In this document: positions 37,168 through 45,663 of the stretch, in pieces
Layout of the letters: each line of letters begins with the position of its first letter
Numbering within the stretch: position 1 is the stretch's first letter
NCBI RefSeq assembly: GCF_002557795.1
Contig: NZ_CP023777.1
Location: 4,473,001-4,537,000, forward strand
Reading direction: 5' to 3'
DNA length: 64,000 nucleotides
Source of the DNA: Chitinophaga caeni
GTDB lineage: Bacteria > Bacteroidota > Bacteroidia > Chitinophagales > Chitinophagaceae
Notes under the pieces: generated by a model
Seen by the model: the letters and a program-made list of their open reading frames with translations, nothing else
Database searches by the model: none
What the model was told of the DNA's origin: nothing
Translations under genes and position numbers: made by a program

Positions 37168-37549
37168 CTTTTAGTATAAAGCTATAACAGCCATAATAAG
37201 AAAGAGATCACTTTACACCTATCATTAACAAGTTATTTACATTCCGCGAATATTAAGTGTTACCTTCCTCCTAATTTTAACTATAATAACTTATAATCCG
37301 GTCAATGCTAAAAAAACATTGCTAGCTGCGGAAAATGCTTAACAACTGCAATACAATGCACCCGCCGGCAAAAAAACAACCCGCACCTTTGTTGCCATGA
37401 TAAAATACCAGGACATACCTGGATAAAGAACAAAAAACCCGGCAAATATAGAAATACTTACCAGGTTATTAATATGAGTTTGCATCTAACTCAAACGTCT
37501 ACTCAAAGTCATTCTCGAACATTCAATAGTTTCGTATAATCAAGAAAAA
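37168..37549. other. Intergenic region after MITE copy 2
   Basis: About 380 AT-rich bases up to the stop of the second DUF4136 gene (minus). A small CCAGG/CCTGG hairpin near 37410 is the only structure. No gene seen. Confidence 0.35.
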
Positions 37550-38104
37550 TTATTTAGCTGGAGGCAGTGTAGCCATGATCTTACTAATAGCTTTCGGTAT
37601 TTTGGTATCGGGATCTTTAATTGGTCCGTCAATTTCGCTATTCCCAACACCTTCCCAAATTAACTCCCGCTTACCGCGGTCAATAACATCGATAATAAGC
37701 GAACCATCGATGTAATTATCAACAGAAAAAGTGGTGTTGCTGGACATCATACCCATACCACCCCAATAATACGGGCGGTAAAAGCCGCCGTAACCGTAAT
37801 AATCAGTATTAGCAGTAACGCTTTTACCCTCTTTCGTAATCGCTACCGGGTTTACCAACAAATCAGCCGTGGAGGTATCCGCTTCAGTATAACCCTTAGC
37901 CATCATCGTTGCTATGATAGCCGATTTAACCCTGTTGCGGTTCATCTCGCTGATAGGACTCTCATCGCCTGTAGGATTATATAAAGCGAATGTTTTAAAC
38001 TTGGAGAAATCGGCATTCGAGTTTACATCATGTGTAACTTTCAATGTCGGTCCACAAGCTACGAGTAATAACATCGTTGCGATGTATAAGGTGATTTTTT
38101 TCAT
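37550..38104 (-). CDS. DUF4136 lipoprotein
   Basis: 184 residues with lipobox MLLLVAC. DUF4136 features are clear: FSKFKTFALYNPTG, RVKSAIIATMMAKGYTEAD, ADLLVNPVAI, a Tyr/Gly patch (YYGYGGFYRPYYWGGMGMM), GSLIIDVIDRGKRELIWEGVG and the closing AISKIMATLPP. It is a paralogue of the 35408 gene on the opposite strand. Function is unknown; periplasmic anchoring is expected. It is flanked on both sides by MITE-like elements. Confidence 0.9.
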   Translation of the reverse strand: MKKITLYIATMLLLVACGPTLKVTHDVNSNADFSKFKTFALYNPTGDESPISEMNRNRVKSAIIATMMAKGYTEADTSTADLLVNPVAITKEGKSVTANTDYYGYGGFYRPYYWGGMGMMSSNTTFSVDNYIDGSLIIDVIDRGKRELIWEGVGNSEIDGPIKDPDTKIPKAISKIMATLPPAK

Positions 38105-38130
38105 ATCGGAAGATTTATTTGAACAATTTT

Positions 38131-38452
38131 TATCATTATTGTCCGACTAAATTTTAACCGGGGAGCAATTTGATTCCTCAATAGTTCGATTCAATGTTCA
38201 TCTGCTCGTTTCTTGTACTTTTTTGCTTGCCCAAAAAAGTACAAATAAAGGGCACAAATTGGCCATTACGGCCACCAATTTAATCGCTCGATCTGGCCTT
38301 TCTACTACTGTATGCCCAAGCTAACCTTCGCTATCAAAGGTGCGAAGTTCCACGGTTCTCTTTGCGGGGGTGAATGTATCATCCTTCGCTTATATCCTTG
38401 TCCAGGAAAGGAATTCAAGTAACTTTAAAGCATTCTTAGTCCGACAACAATT
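38131..38452 (+). repeat. MITE-like element, copy 3
   Basis: About 322 bases. The left end TATCATTATTGTCCGACTAA and the inverted right end (TTAGTCCGACAACAAT) give the clearest terminal inverted repeats. An internal hairpin pairs GTACTTTTTTG with CAAAAAAGTAC around CTTGCC, and a second one involves TTGGCC/GGCC. It starts 27 bases upstream of the DUF4136 start codon and may carry or disturb its promoter. Confidence 0.8.
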
Positions 38453-38505
38453 AATTTTTATTAAAAAATCCGGTTCACTTTAGCTGTTATACAGCATCAT
38501 TTTCC

Positions 38506-39564
38506 TCACCAAGAATACCCGACACTAAATACAGCGCCATAATCGACCTTTTGCGAAACATCGCTTGGCGGCTTGCTATCAAAATCGAAATAGACTTGAA
38601 TGTTAATATTCAGATGCGAAATCACTTTCCAATACAGCACAATATTTTGGTCAATACGCCAGCGGCCTGATTGTGACAAACTATAAAACAGGGTATTCGT
38701 TGCTTGCAATTTCAGTTCCGGTGTTCCCAGTTTAAACAGGTAATAATTTACCAACAAGGGTATTTCCAAGGATAGCGAACTATTATTAGTGCTACTATCA
38801 GCGCTAAACTCGTTCTGGGCCGAAATACCGGTTGCAGCCCTGAAATCATGCATACGGTTCTTGATGATAATCGGTCCAATAGCCTCTGCCAATTGAAAAC
38901 GGGCCCTTACACCTAACTCTGTACTTCTTTGGAATTGGAATGAGGATATTACGAACCATTTCTTCCAAAATTCCCGGTAGGCCTGCAATGTAAAATCAGC
39001 TTTCTCGATCCCCCTGAAATCTTTATCAATCGTATACATCAAGTCACCATTATTTACAAAGATCCATTTCTTAGTGCTGTACGTAATCCTGTGATTCGCA
39101 TTAATACGACCGATGTTACTATTCCTCGAATAAGAGAACCCCAAGCTTACATTCCCGTCCAACCGCTTCCAAAAATCATCATCCAAATTTTGGATGTTAT
39201 CCAGGTCCTGGATGAATAAATCAACGGTATCCGTAGCTTGGTAAATCCTTACCCAACCGGGGGCTTTACCGTAGTCGATTAACCCGTAATACCTTTGATT
39301 ATAAACCGTTTCCACGAGGTATACCTTCCGCATTGCGCGGATATACTCGATATCCTTGAGCTTTGCTGTAATGATATCGCTCACGATGTCAGGATCAAAG
39401 TTAAGCTCCCCCCTTTGTATCTGTTTGAGCTTTCCCTGTAATACATCTCCATTTTTAAAGCGGATAATATCCAGGCTACTGGAGTCTGTAATTATTTGCG
39501 CCCTGAGCATGCATGGTAGCGCGGTCAATAATGGCAACATCAATATCCAAACTAACCTTACCAC
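38506..39564 (-). CDS. DUF481-type outer-membrane protein
   Basis: 352 residues. The probable GTG start gives a signal peptide (VRLVWILMLPLLTALPCMLRA). The N-terminal ~100 residues are a small beta domain (IIRFKNGDVLQGKLKQIQRG, VYLVETVYNQRYYGLI), followed by a barrel like that of DUF481/YdiY proteins (SLGFSYSRNSNIGRINANHRITYS to YGAVFSVGYSW) ending in Trp. Function unknown; a salt- or acid-stress link in E. coli YdiY is only distant guidance. It overlaps the upstream barrel gene by 7 bases, so the two are translationally coupled. Confidence 0.8.
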   Translation of the reverse strand: MVRLVWILMLPLLTALPCMLRAQIITDSSSLDIIRFKNGDVLQGKLKQIQRGELNFDPDIVSDIITAKLKDIEYIRAMRKVYLVETVYNQRYYGLIDYGKAPGWVRIYQATDTVDLFIQDLDNIQNLDDDFWKRLDGNVSLGFSYSRNSNIGRINANHRITYSTKKWIFVNNGDLMYTIDKDFRGIEKADFTLQAYREFWKKWFVISSFQFQRSTELGVRARFQLAEAIGPIIIKNRMHDFRAATGISAQNEFSADSSTNNSSLSLEIPLLVNYYLFKLGTPELKLQATNTLFYSLSQSGRWRIDQNIVLYWKVISHLNINIQVYFDFDSKPPSDVSQKVDYGAVFSVGYSW

Positions 39565-40577
39565 CGCCAGCGATAATTTCCAGATAATAAGAATGATGAC
39601 CTACCGCCCAAGAAACCAAGTTCAGAGCGAACTTGCCACCGTTTGTTAAATTGGTACTGCATACCCACCAACATGCTCCAATGCGAAGTAGGATTTTTTT
39701 CCAACGAATAATCTACTTGGAGGTCGTTGGGCAAACCATCAATCTTATCCTTGATCGCCTTCGTTATTTCTTTAACCACTAATTTCTGCCCGGGATCTAA
39801 AGCTTGGTACCATGCTTCCCCTTCCGATAAAATTTTATCGATTTGCTCTTGGCTCATATTTGGCCCCAGGTCCGACAGGCTAATGGAACCAACGGTTCCT
39901 TTATTTACATAAAACCCCGTTGTTCCGATCCAACAAGTAATCGCGCGTTCACGGTGCTTTTTAAAAGAATAGTTATACCCTAAGCGTGGAGTTACCATTA
40001 ATGCTTTTACCGGTTCATCCAGTTTATCGAGGTGTGTCCAGGTATAGTTGATATCGGTAATGGTAACAATTCCATGATAGCCGCCAGCTATCGTTGTGCC
40101 AAGTCCGAAAGTATTCCCTTTAAATTTTGCTTCGCTGGTAAATTGAAAGGGAGAAACGATGCTTACGTTTGTCTTGGCATGCACCAACCCAACTATTGCA
40201 TATAAATCAAGGAAGGGCAAAAGCCAGAGGTCAATACGGCTGGTCAGCCCTTGCATCGTTGTTCTTACCTTACCAAATTTGATAAAATCCATCGGCACTA
40301 ATCCATTGCCATTAAAACCTACTTCGAGGTTATTGATGGTAACATCTTGTCTCCCGGCATTCAAGTTAAGCATTACCCCGACCGGGTATTGAATATCAAA
40401 ACCTTTATATACCGCTTTACGGCCCCAAATTGGGAACCTGTAAGGGTAACCGACCCTTTGAATACTATCCAGGTAATGTTTTTGATTATTGGCGATCTTC
40501 ATCCCAGCCCCCGCTTGCCCGTAAACAGTCCCAACTAAAAATGAAAGCCCTAAAGCGTATATAATAAATTTCATCAT
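39558..40577 (-). CDS. Outer-membrane beta-barrel protein
   Basis: 339 residues with a signal peptide ending GTVYG. Strand-rich sequence with a helical insert near residues 230-270 (SQEQIDKILSEGEAWYQAL, KEITKAIKDKIDGLP) and the closing strand SSFLLSGNYRWRW, typical for insertion by the Bam complex. Resembles vitamin B12/solute-type small transport barrels only in general shape; the specific family is not recognised. Upstream partner of the DUF481-type gene. Confidence 0.75.
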   Translation of the reverse strand: MMKFIIYALGLSFLVGTVYGQAGAGMKIANNQKHYLDSIQRVGYPYRFPIWGRKAVYKGFDIQYPVGVMLNLNAGRQDVTINNLEVGFNGNGLVPMDFIKFGKVRTTMQGLTSRIDLWLLPFLDLYAIVGLVHAKTNVSIVSPFQFTSEAKFKGNTFGLGTTIAGGYHGIVTITDINYTWTHLDKLDEPVKALMVTPRLGYNYSFKKHRERAITCWIGTTGFYVNKGTVGSISLSDLGPNMSQEQIDKILSEGEAWYQALDPGQKLVVKEITKAIKDKIDGLPNDLQVDYSLEKNPTSHWSMLVGMQYQFNKRWQVRSELGFLGGRSSFLLSGNYRWRW

Positions 40578-41238
40578 AATTAATTTTGGTGAAAGGCAAG
40601 GAGAAAACTCCCTGCCCGCTCAAACCATTTTAATCAACCATTTATGAAATAGAACCCTTAATTCTTAGAAAAGAAAAAGATAAAAATGCAGGGTGAGAAC
40701 ACCCCGCAAGGTTCATCACCTGTAGATTCCACGCTTTGAATGTTACTGGAACCTAACAAGAATGAATCACGATGGCGGGCTGTAATATCTTTAGCAGCAG
40801 CTACCGTATTAATGATAACCCGAATATCGTTTATAAGGGTAGAGTTACAGCCTAGGAACTTGTATGATTCCTATCAGCCCTCTACCACCTGTGACTCCCA
40901 GGCTGGCTCTACCACGATTTATCGTATCCTCTAAGGTGATGATGTTCTTAATAAAGCCATCTATATTACTACAGCTTAGGATACAGTGGATGACTATAAC
41001 ATTTAACCCCATTTACCAGCTATGGCCGATATTTCCTGGGAATCTACAGTTATGATAAGCCATTGGGAATCTTGCCCGTATATTTAAAACCTACACGGTG
41101 AAAAAAATTTGTCCTGATCTTTGAAGATGATGATCCGTTTATGCGAAGGAAGGTTGTATGAATAGATTAACATAGAAAATAGAAAAAGGTTAAATCATTT
41201 TAATATTTTTTTTGTCATAGCAATAAATATCTATAATA
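40578..41238. other. Intergenic region with possible gene relics
   Basis: About 660 bases between divergent operons. Short frames are interrupted by stops. On the minus strand the segment around 40870-40975 reads NIDGFIKNI, then LEDTINRGRASLGVTGGRGL, vaguely like a TonB plug motif with broken context. I cannot establish a gene here. Confidence 0.3.
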
Positions 41239-41266
41239 GTTAATCGATATTTAAATATCGATTAAC
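41239..41266. promoter_or_regulatory. Perfect 28-bp palindromic operator candidate
   Basis: GTTAATCGATATTT (41239-41252) is followed without gap by its exact reverse complement (41253-41266). A near-consensus -7 element TATCTTCG lies at 41278-41285, so the palindrome covers the -33 region, where no TTG exists. A dimeric regulator of the sulfatase operon probably binds here; the protein is unknown. Confidence 0.6.
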
Positions 41267-41381
41267 ACCACTATTTCTATCTTCGAAATAATTTTGAAGA
41301 AACACTCCCAAACATTCTTCACGTTGTTATTGTTTATTTTTATTGATCCATCAATTTTTTATAGGCATTAAAAAAACAACT

Positions 41382-42239
41382 ATGAAAAATCATACATTAT
41401 TCTTTGGTGTAATTTGGACAATTCTCCTGGCGTTGGGAGTGCAGGAAAGCTTCGGCCAGTCAACGAAAACACGGAAACCCCCTCCATGGTATGTCCAAAA
41501 ATTCAAAGTTTCGGCAGGCGCATTCTTCCCTGTAAATAATACCGATATCTCCGTTGGCAATAACAATGGGAATATCGGTACTAATATCGATTTCGAAGAC
41601 GACCTGGGCTTCAATAAAAATATCGGCACGTTCCTGGCAAATTTTCAATGGAGAGCCAGCAGGCGGTCAAAATTTGACTTGAGCTATTTCCGCGTCGCAA
41701 GAAAATCAGATTATACATTAAAAAGAGATATTACATTTGGCGACAACACTTACAACGTTGACGCGGGCATTCATGCGTATTTTAACACTAATATTTACAG
41801 GTTCTCTTATGGGTATGCATTTTTAGTTGATCCCAAGTACGAGGTAGGATTACTTGTGGGAGCACATGTCGTTGGGCTTAATACGGGCATTGAATTAACA
41901 GGAGCTAACGTGGGAGCCTCTGTCAAAGATGACTTCGGCATCACGGCGCCCTTACCCGATTTTGGAGCCTGGGGAAGTTATTCATTCGGTTCACGATGGT
42001 ATGCCAATGCCGAATTTGATTATTTTGCCCTAACCGTCAATGATTATAAAGGGCGGATACTGGCATACAACTTAAACCTGAATTACAGGGCATATAAAGG
42101 ACTCGATATCTCCTTGGGCTTCACCGGGTTGAATGCCAGGGTAGATGCGGAAAAGAAAAGATTGGTCGGGTATTTTAAATGGGGCTATAACGGGCCTTCG
42201 GTGGCAGTAAGTTATACTTTCGGGAAGTCAATTCAATAG
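41382..42239 (+). CDS. Outer-membrane beta-barrel protein, first gene of the sulfatase operon
   Basis: 285 residues from ATG 41382, signal peptide ending QESFG. Barrel-type strands: FKVSAGAFFPVNNTDISVGN, FLANFQWRASRRSKFDLSYFRV, FSYGYAFLVDPKYEVGLLVGAH, and PSVAVSYTFGKSIQ at the end. About 12 strands would fit, in the general style of OmpW/OprF-type barrels. Function unknown. It lies below the palindromic operator and 333 bases upstream of the porin-sulfatase pair. Confidence 0.8.
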   Translation: MKNHTLFFGVIWTILLALGVQESFGQSTKTRKPPPWYVQKFKVSAGAFFPVNNTDISVGNNNGNIGTNIDFEDDLGFNKNIGTFLANFQWRASRRSKFDLSYFRVARKSDYTLKRDITFGDNTYNVDAGIHAYFNTNIYRFSYGYAFLVDPKYEVGLLVGAHVVGLNTGIELTGANVGASVKDDFGITAPLPDFGAWGSYSFGSRWYANAEFDYFALTVNDYKGRILAYNLNLNYRAYKGLDISLGFTGLNARVDAEKKRLVGYFKWGYNGPSVAVSYTFGKSIQ

Positions 42240-42572
42240 AACCGTTCATTGATCTTAGTTTACCCAACATTTACCATTGCTTTGAACAAAATATAAAACC
42301 CGCTGTTAAGTTAAGTTATAGAAATACGTAAAATCCTCAATTACCTAAGCATACAAAATATTAGCACTCATCTCTTCTCCTAAGTAAACAGTAGCATTCT
42401 CTCGCTTTAACCAGTGTATAGTTCAACTGGTATTGGAAAAGTATCGGGGCACCTAAAAAGCAACTCCATACTTAACAGGGAAGGTACGCATTCTAATTTC
42501 CCAAGTTTTGAACCCGGGGAATTTATATATCTTCTTAAAGCGGATAATTCATTGGTAAAACAAAATGCTGCT
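42240..42572. other. Gap between barrel gene and porin gene
   Basis: About 330 bases. The frame of the following gene runs through the last third but without signal-peptide character, so I start that gene at 42573. No promoter pair, repeat or RNA is seen. Confidence 0.3.
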
Positions 42573-43388
42573 ATGATGCATCCTTTCAAATTTTATCATT
42601 TCAAAATCTTTAGCATTGGGTTGCTATTAAGCCTATTCATCCCTATACACGCTCGCTGCCAGGAAAGTGATGCTTCGGCAGCCCAGGCCAATAACCCACT
42701 GGCCAACATGACCGCTCTCAATTTCCATGACTATTATGTACCGAAGCTCAGCAATACGGAAGAAGGTTCTTATATGAATACCGGCTGGGTCAGGTTTGCT
42801 GCACCATTCGCAAAGGGAAAACTGCTGATAAGGGTTTCCGTCCCGTTAAGCACAATAGCCATACAAAGTTCTAATACCGTTACCAATGCAAATGGATTAG
42901 GCGATGTAAATGCGTTCCTGTCTTACAACTTCGTATCCAAGCCTGCTGCCACCATCGGTATAGGCCCGATGGTATCCACACCATCAGCAACCAACAATGT
43001 ATTGGGTACAGGTAAGTGGCAAGGTGGCTTTGCATTCGTGGCATTCATTGCCAAGTCGCCCGTATTCCAGTTCGGTGGCCTGGTTACTTGGCAAGCATCA
43101 TTCGCAGGACAATCCAACCGTGCGTCCACGAACATCGGCGCCGTGCAACCCTTTTATTTCTGGCAACTGGGGAAGGGAACCTATTTGAGAGGCGCTCCCA
43201 CCTGGGCATTCGACTTTAAGAACGAGGCTTATTCCGTGCCATTGGCATTGGGTATAGGCAAAGTAGTAAAACTTGGCAGCACGGTTTGTAACCTCTTCGT
43301 AGAACCACAATATTCATTATTGATTTACGGAGTACAACCACAATTTCAAGTTTTTACAGGCATTAACCTACAATTCTCAAAAAAATGA
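42573..43388 (+). CDS. Phenol_MetA_deg-type outer-membrane transporter
   Basis: 271 residues from ATG 42573, where a signal peptide begins (FKIFSIGLLLSLFIPIHARC). The mature protein has the marks of the 'transporter'/neuromedin-U-like barrel family: YMNTGWVRFAAPF, NGLGDVNAFLSYNF, ATIGIGPMVSTPSATNN, LGTGKWQGGFAFVAF, and FTGINLQFSKK. Family barrels are thought to pass hydrophobic or aromatic compounds. It overlaps the arylsulfatase gene by 4 bases (ATGA), so coupling with the sulfatase is likely; it may admit the sulfated substrate or release products. Confidence 0.82.
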   Translation: MMHPFKFYHFKIFSIGLLLSLFIPIHARCQESDASAAQANNPLANMTALNFHDYYVPKLSNTEEGSYMNTGWVRFAAPFAKGKLLIRVSVPLSTIAIQSSNTVTNANGLGDVNAFLSYNFVSKPAATIGIGPMVSTPSATNNVLGTGKWQGGFAFVAFIAKSPVFQFGGLVTWQASFAGQSNRASTNIGAVQPFYFWQLGKGTYLRGAPTWAFDFKNEAYSVPLALGIGKVVKLGSTVCNLFVEPQYSLLIYGVQPQFQVFTGINLQFSKK

Positions 43389-45049
43389 TGTGTCAATTTT
43401 CATTAATCAATAAACTTATGATCATGTTAACTAAGAAAACCGCTGCAATCACCTTGGCACTAGCTTTTACGATATTCTCCCTCGGTGTAACTGCGCAAAC
43501 AAACTCGAACAGGCCGAAGAAGCCCAATATTATTATGTTGATATCAGATGATACCGGCTGGGGAGACCTCGGTGTTTACGGGGGCGGTGAAGGTAGGGGG
43601 ATGCCCACCCCGAACCTCGACCGGATGGCAAAAGAAGGAATGCAATTCTGGGATTTCTACGGGCAACCAAGCTGCACGCCCGGAAGAGCCGCCATGATAA
43701 CAGGGCGTATACCAAACAGAAGCGGGATGACTACCGTTGCCTTCCAAGGTCAAGGTGGCGGTTTGCCTGCCGCGGAATGGACACTGGCTTCAGTATTGAA
43801 GAAAGCTAATTATAAAACCTATTTCTCCGGCAAATGGCATCTAGGAGAAGCGGATTACGCGATGCCAATTGCGCAGGGGTTTGATAAGATGGAAAACGTG
43901 ATCTTGTATCACCTGAATGCTTATACATATGCTTTCCCTTCCTGGAACCCCGACATGTCCCCGGAAATGATAGCCTTCTTTCAAAAAATAACCACCGGTA
44001 TTTTAGAAGGGGAAGCAGGTTCCAAGGCCAGGGAAATATCAAAAGTGACAGAAGATAATATCGCTGAATTGGATATGATGATGACCGATAAAGTATTAAA
44101 ACAATTAGATAGTTACGGTAAAGGCGGCGATCCGTTTTTCATGTGCGTAAACTTCTGTAAAAATCACCAGCCCAACTTACCATCTAAACAATTTGTTGGC
44201 AAATCCATGGCAAAATCAAAGTATGCAGATGCCGTTGTTGAAATGGATTACAATGTAGGCAGGATCATGGATAAAATTAGGGAACTGGGAATTAGTGAAA
44301 ACACTTTCGTAATCTACACAGTTGATAACGGCGCTTGGCAAGATGTGCATCCTGATGCCGGGTACACGCCATTTAGGGGATCGAAAGGAACGGATCGCGA
44401 AGGTGGTAGCCGCGTACCTGCCATAGCCTGGTGGCCGGGGCAAATTAAGGCCGGCAGCACAAGCTTCGATATCGTAGGTGGCCTGGACCTCATGGCAACA
44501 TTTGCCAGCCTTGCCGGGATATCATTACCGACACAAGATCGCGAAGGTAAACCGATCATATTTGATAGTTATGATATGTCGAATGTCTTATTCCACGAAG
44601 GGGAACCTTTACGGAAAATGTGGTATTACTTTACGGAATCCGAACTTTCACCTGGCGCTGTAAGAATCGGGAAATGGAAAGCCGTATTTAATTTGCGCGG
44701 CGATAACGGGGCCCAATCAGGAAGTGATATGCCGGGGCAACAATTGGGTTGGCGCGGCGCCGAAAAGTACGTAGCTACCGTACCTGCCATTTATAATATT
44801 TGGCAAGATCCTCAAGAGCGATACGATGTATTCATGAATGGCTTTACTGAAAAAACTTGGACGCTCGTAATCTTCAATAAAGCGATTCAAAATATCATGG
44901 AAACTTATGTAAAATATCCACCGAGACCATTACAGAGCGAAGTTTATACTGGACCTCTTGAAATTACGAAGTTCAGGACATTACAGGAAGCCAAAAGAAT
45001 GCTGGAAGAAAAAGGGGTAAAACTTCCCCAGATGAAGATCGAAGAATAA
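43385..45049 (+). CDS. Exported arylsulfatase
   Basis: 554 residues with a signal peptide (ITLALAFTIFSLGVTAQ). Type I sulfatase hydrolysing sulfate esters. Metal ligands lie in IIMLISDDTGWGDLG, and the maturation motif is Cys97 in SCTPGRAAMITGR (CxPxR), which must become formylglycine. Other marks are FSGKWHLG, VNFCKNHQPNLP, FVIYTVDNG and FRGSKGTDREGG. The C-terminal domain (FNKAIQNIMETYVKYPPRP) matches S1-type arylsulfatases. The exported FGE at 27967 is the probable maturase. The start may be ATG 43418 or 43424. The substrate is unknown. Confidence 0.93.
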   Translation: MMCQFSLINKLMIMLTKKTAAITLALAFTIFSLGVTAQTNSNRPKKPNIIMLISDDTGWGDLGVYGGGEGRGMPTPNLDRMAKEGMQFWDFYGQPSCTPGRAAMITGRIPNRSGMTTVAFQGQGGGLPAAEWTLASVLKKANYKTYFSGKWHLGEADYAMPIAQGFDKMENVILYHLNAYTYAFPSWNPDMSPEMIAFFQKITTGILEGEAGSKAREISKVTEDNIAELDMMMTDKVLKQLDSYGKGGDPFFMCVNFCKNHQPNLPSKQFVGKSMAKSKYADAVVEMDYNVGRIMDKIRELGISENTFVIYTVDNGAWQDVHPDAGYTPFRGSKGTDREGGSRVPAIAWWPGQIKAGSTSFDIVGGLDLMATFASLAGISLPTQDREGKPIIFDSYDMSNVLFHEGEPLRKMWYYFTESELSPGAVRIGKWKAVFNLRGDNGAQSGSDMPGQQLGWRGAEKYVATVPAIYNIWQDPQERYDVFMNGFTEKTWTLVIFNKAIQNIMETYVKYPPRPLQSEVYTGPLEITKFRTLQEAKRMLEEKGVKLPQMKIEE

Positions 45050-45063
45050 CCCGTCTCAATATA

Positions 45064-45100
45064 ATACCGCTACCGGCCAGCTAATGCCCGGTAGCGGTAT
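45064..45100 (+). terminator. Long hairpin after the arylsulfatase gene
   Basis: ATACCGCTACCGG (45064-45076) pairs perfectly with CCGGTAGCGGTAT (45088-45100). No T-tract follows, so it may instead stabilise the mRNA end or attenuate the next gene. Confidence 0.5.
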
Positions 45101-45122
45101 CCCTTACACTGATAATATTGCC

Positions 45123-45647
45123 ATGAAAATAAAAACCCGTTTAATTTGTACCTTTCTCTTGATAATACTCGGCTCGACAAGCATGAACATTTATGCACAG
45201 GAGATGAAAAAACACGCTATTTCACTAGTACTGGGACATGCTCATATCAGTAAAGGAACGGATGAAAACGGTGGCAAAAAATGGTTAGTAAGCCCGGCAT
45301 GGGGATTGGATTACAATTTCCATATCAATGAAAAATGGGCTTTAGGTTTGCATAATGACATTATACTGGAAGATTTTTCCATTTATGGTAAAGAAGAGAT
45401 AGAACGGAATTATCCATTTTCGAGCTGTATTGTAGGCTCGTTCAAACCCAAGGAATTTTTAACCACCTTGATTGGCTTCGGCGGTGAATTTGCCGGGGAA
45501 GGTAATTATTTTTTATGCCGGGCCGGGATCGAATTTGGCTTCGGGTTTGGAAAAAATTGGGAATGCAATCCCAGCCTTACTTATGACATCAAGATAAACG
45601 CTTATGATACCTGGTTGATTGGCCTAGGGGTAACGAAGTTGTTTTAA
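45123..45647 (+). CDS. Small outer-membrane beta-barrel protein
   Basis: 174 residues from ATG 45123; signal peptide ends IYAQ. Eight-strand pattern: KHAISLVLGHAHISKG, WLVSPAWGLDYNFHINEKWALGLHND, LTTLIGFGGEFAGEGNYFLCRAGIEFGFGFG, and LIGLGVTKLF with terminal Phe. A member of the general 'porin family' of Bacteroidetes; no function assigned. It is separated from the sulfatase by a strong hairpin. Confidence 0.72.
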   Translation: MKIKTRLICTFLLIILGSTSMNIYAQEMKKHAISLVLGHAHISKGTDENGGKKWLVSPAWGLDYNFHINEKWALGLHNDIILEDFSIYGKEEIERNYPFSSCIVGSFKPKEFLTTLIGFGGEFAGEGNYFLCRAGIEFGFGFGKNWECNPSLTYDIKINAYDTWLIGLGVTKLF

Positions 45648-45663
45648 TGCTTAAACAGTAAGA

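Noticed and set aside
27600..37190. Similar bases just outside MITE copies 1 and 2 (TTTTTATACTAAATCTAT and CTTTTAGTATAAAGCTAT) as possible extended element ends
   Set aside because: Resemblance is loose and copy 3 does not share it, so I kept the ends at the inverted repeats.
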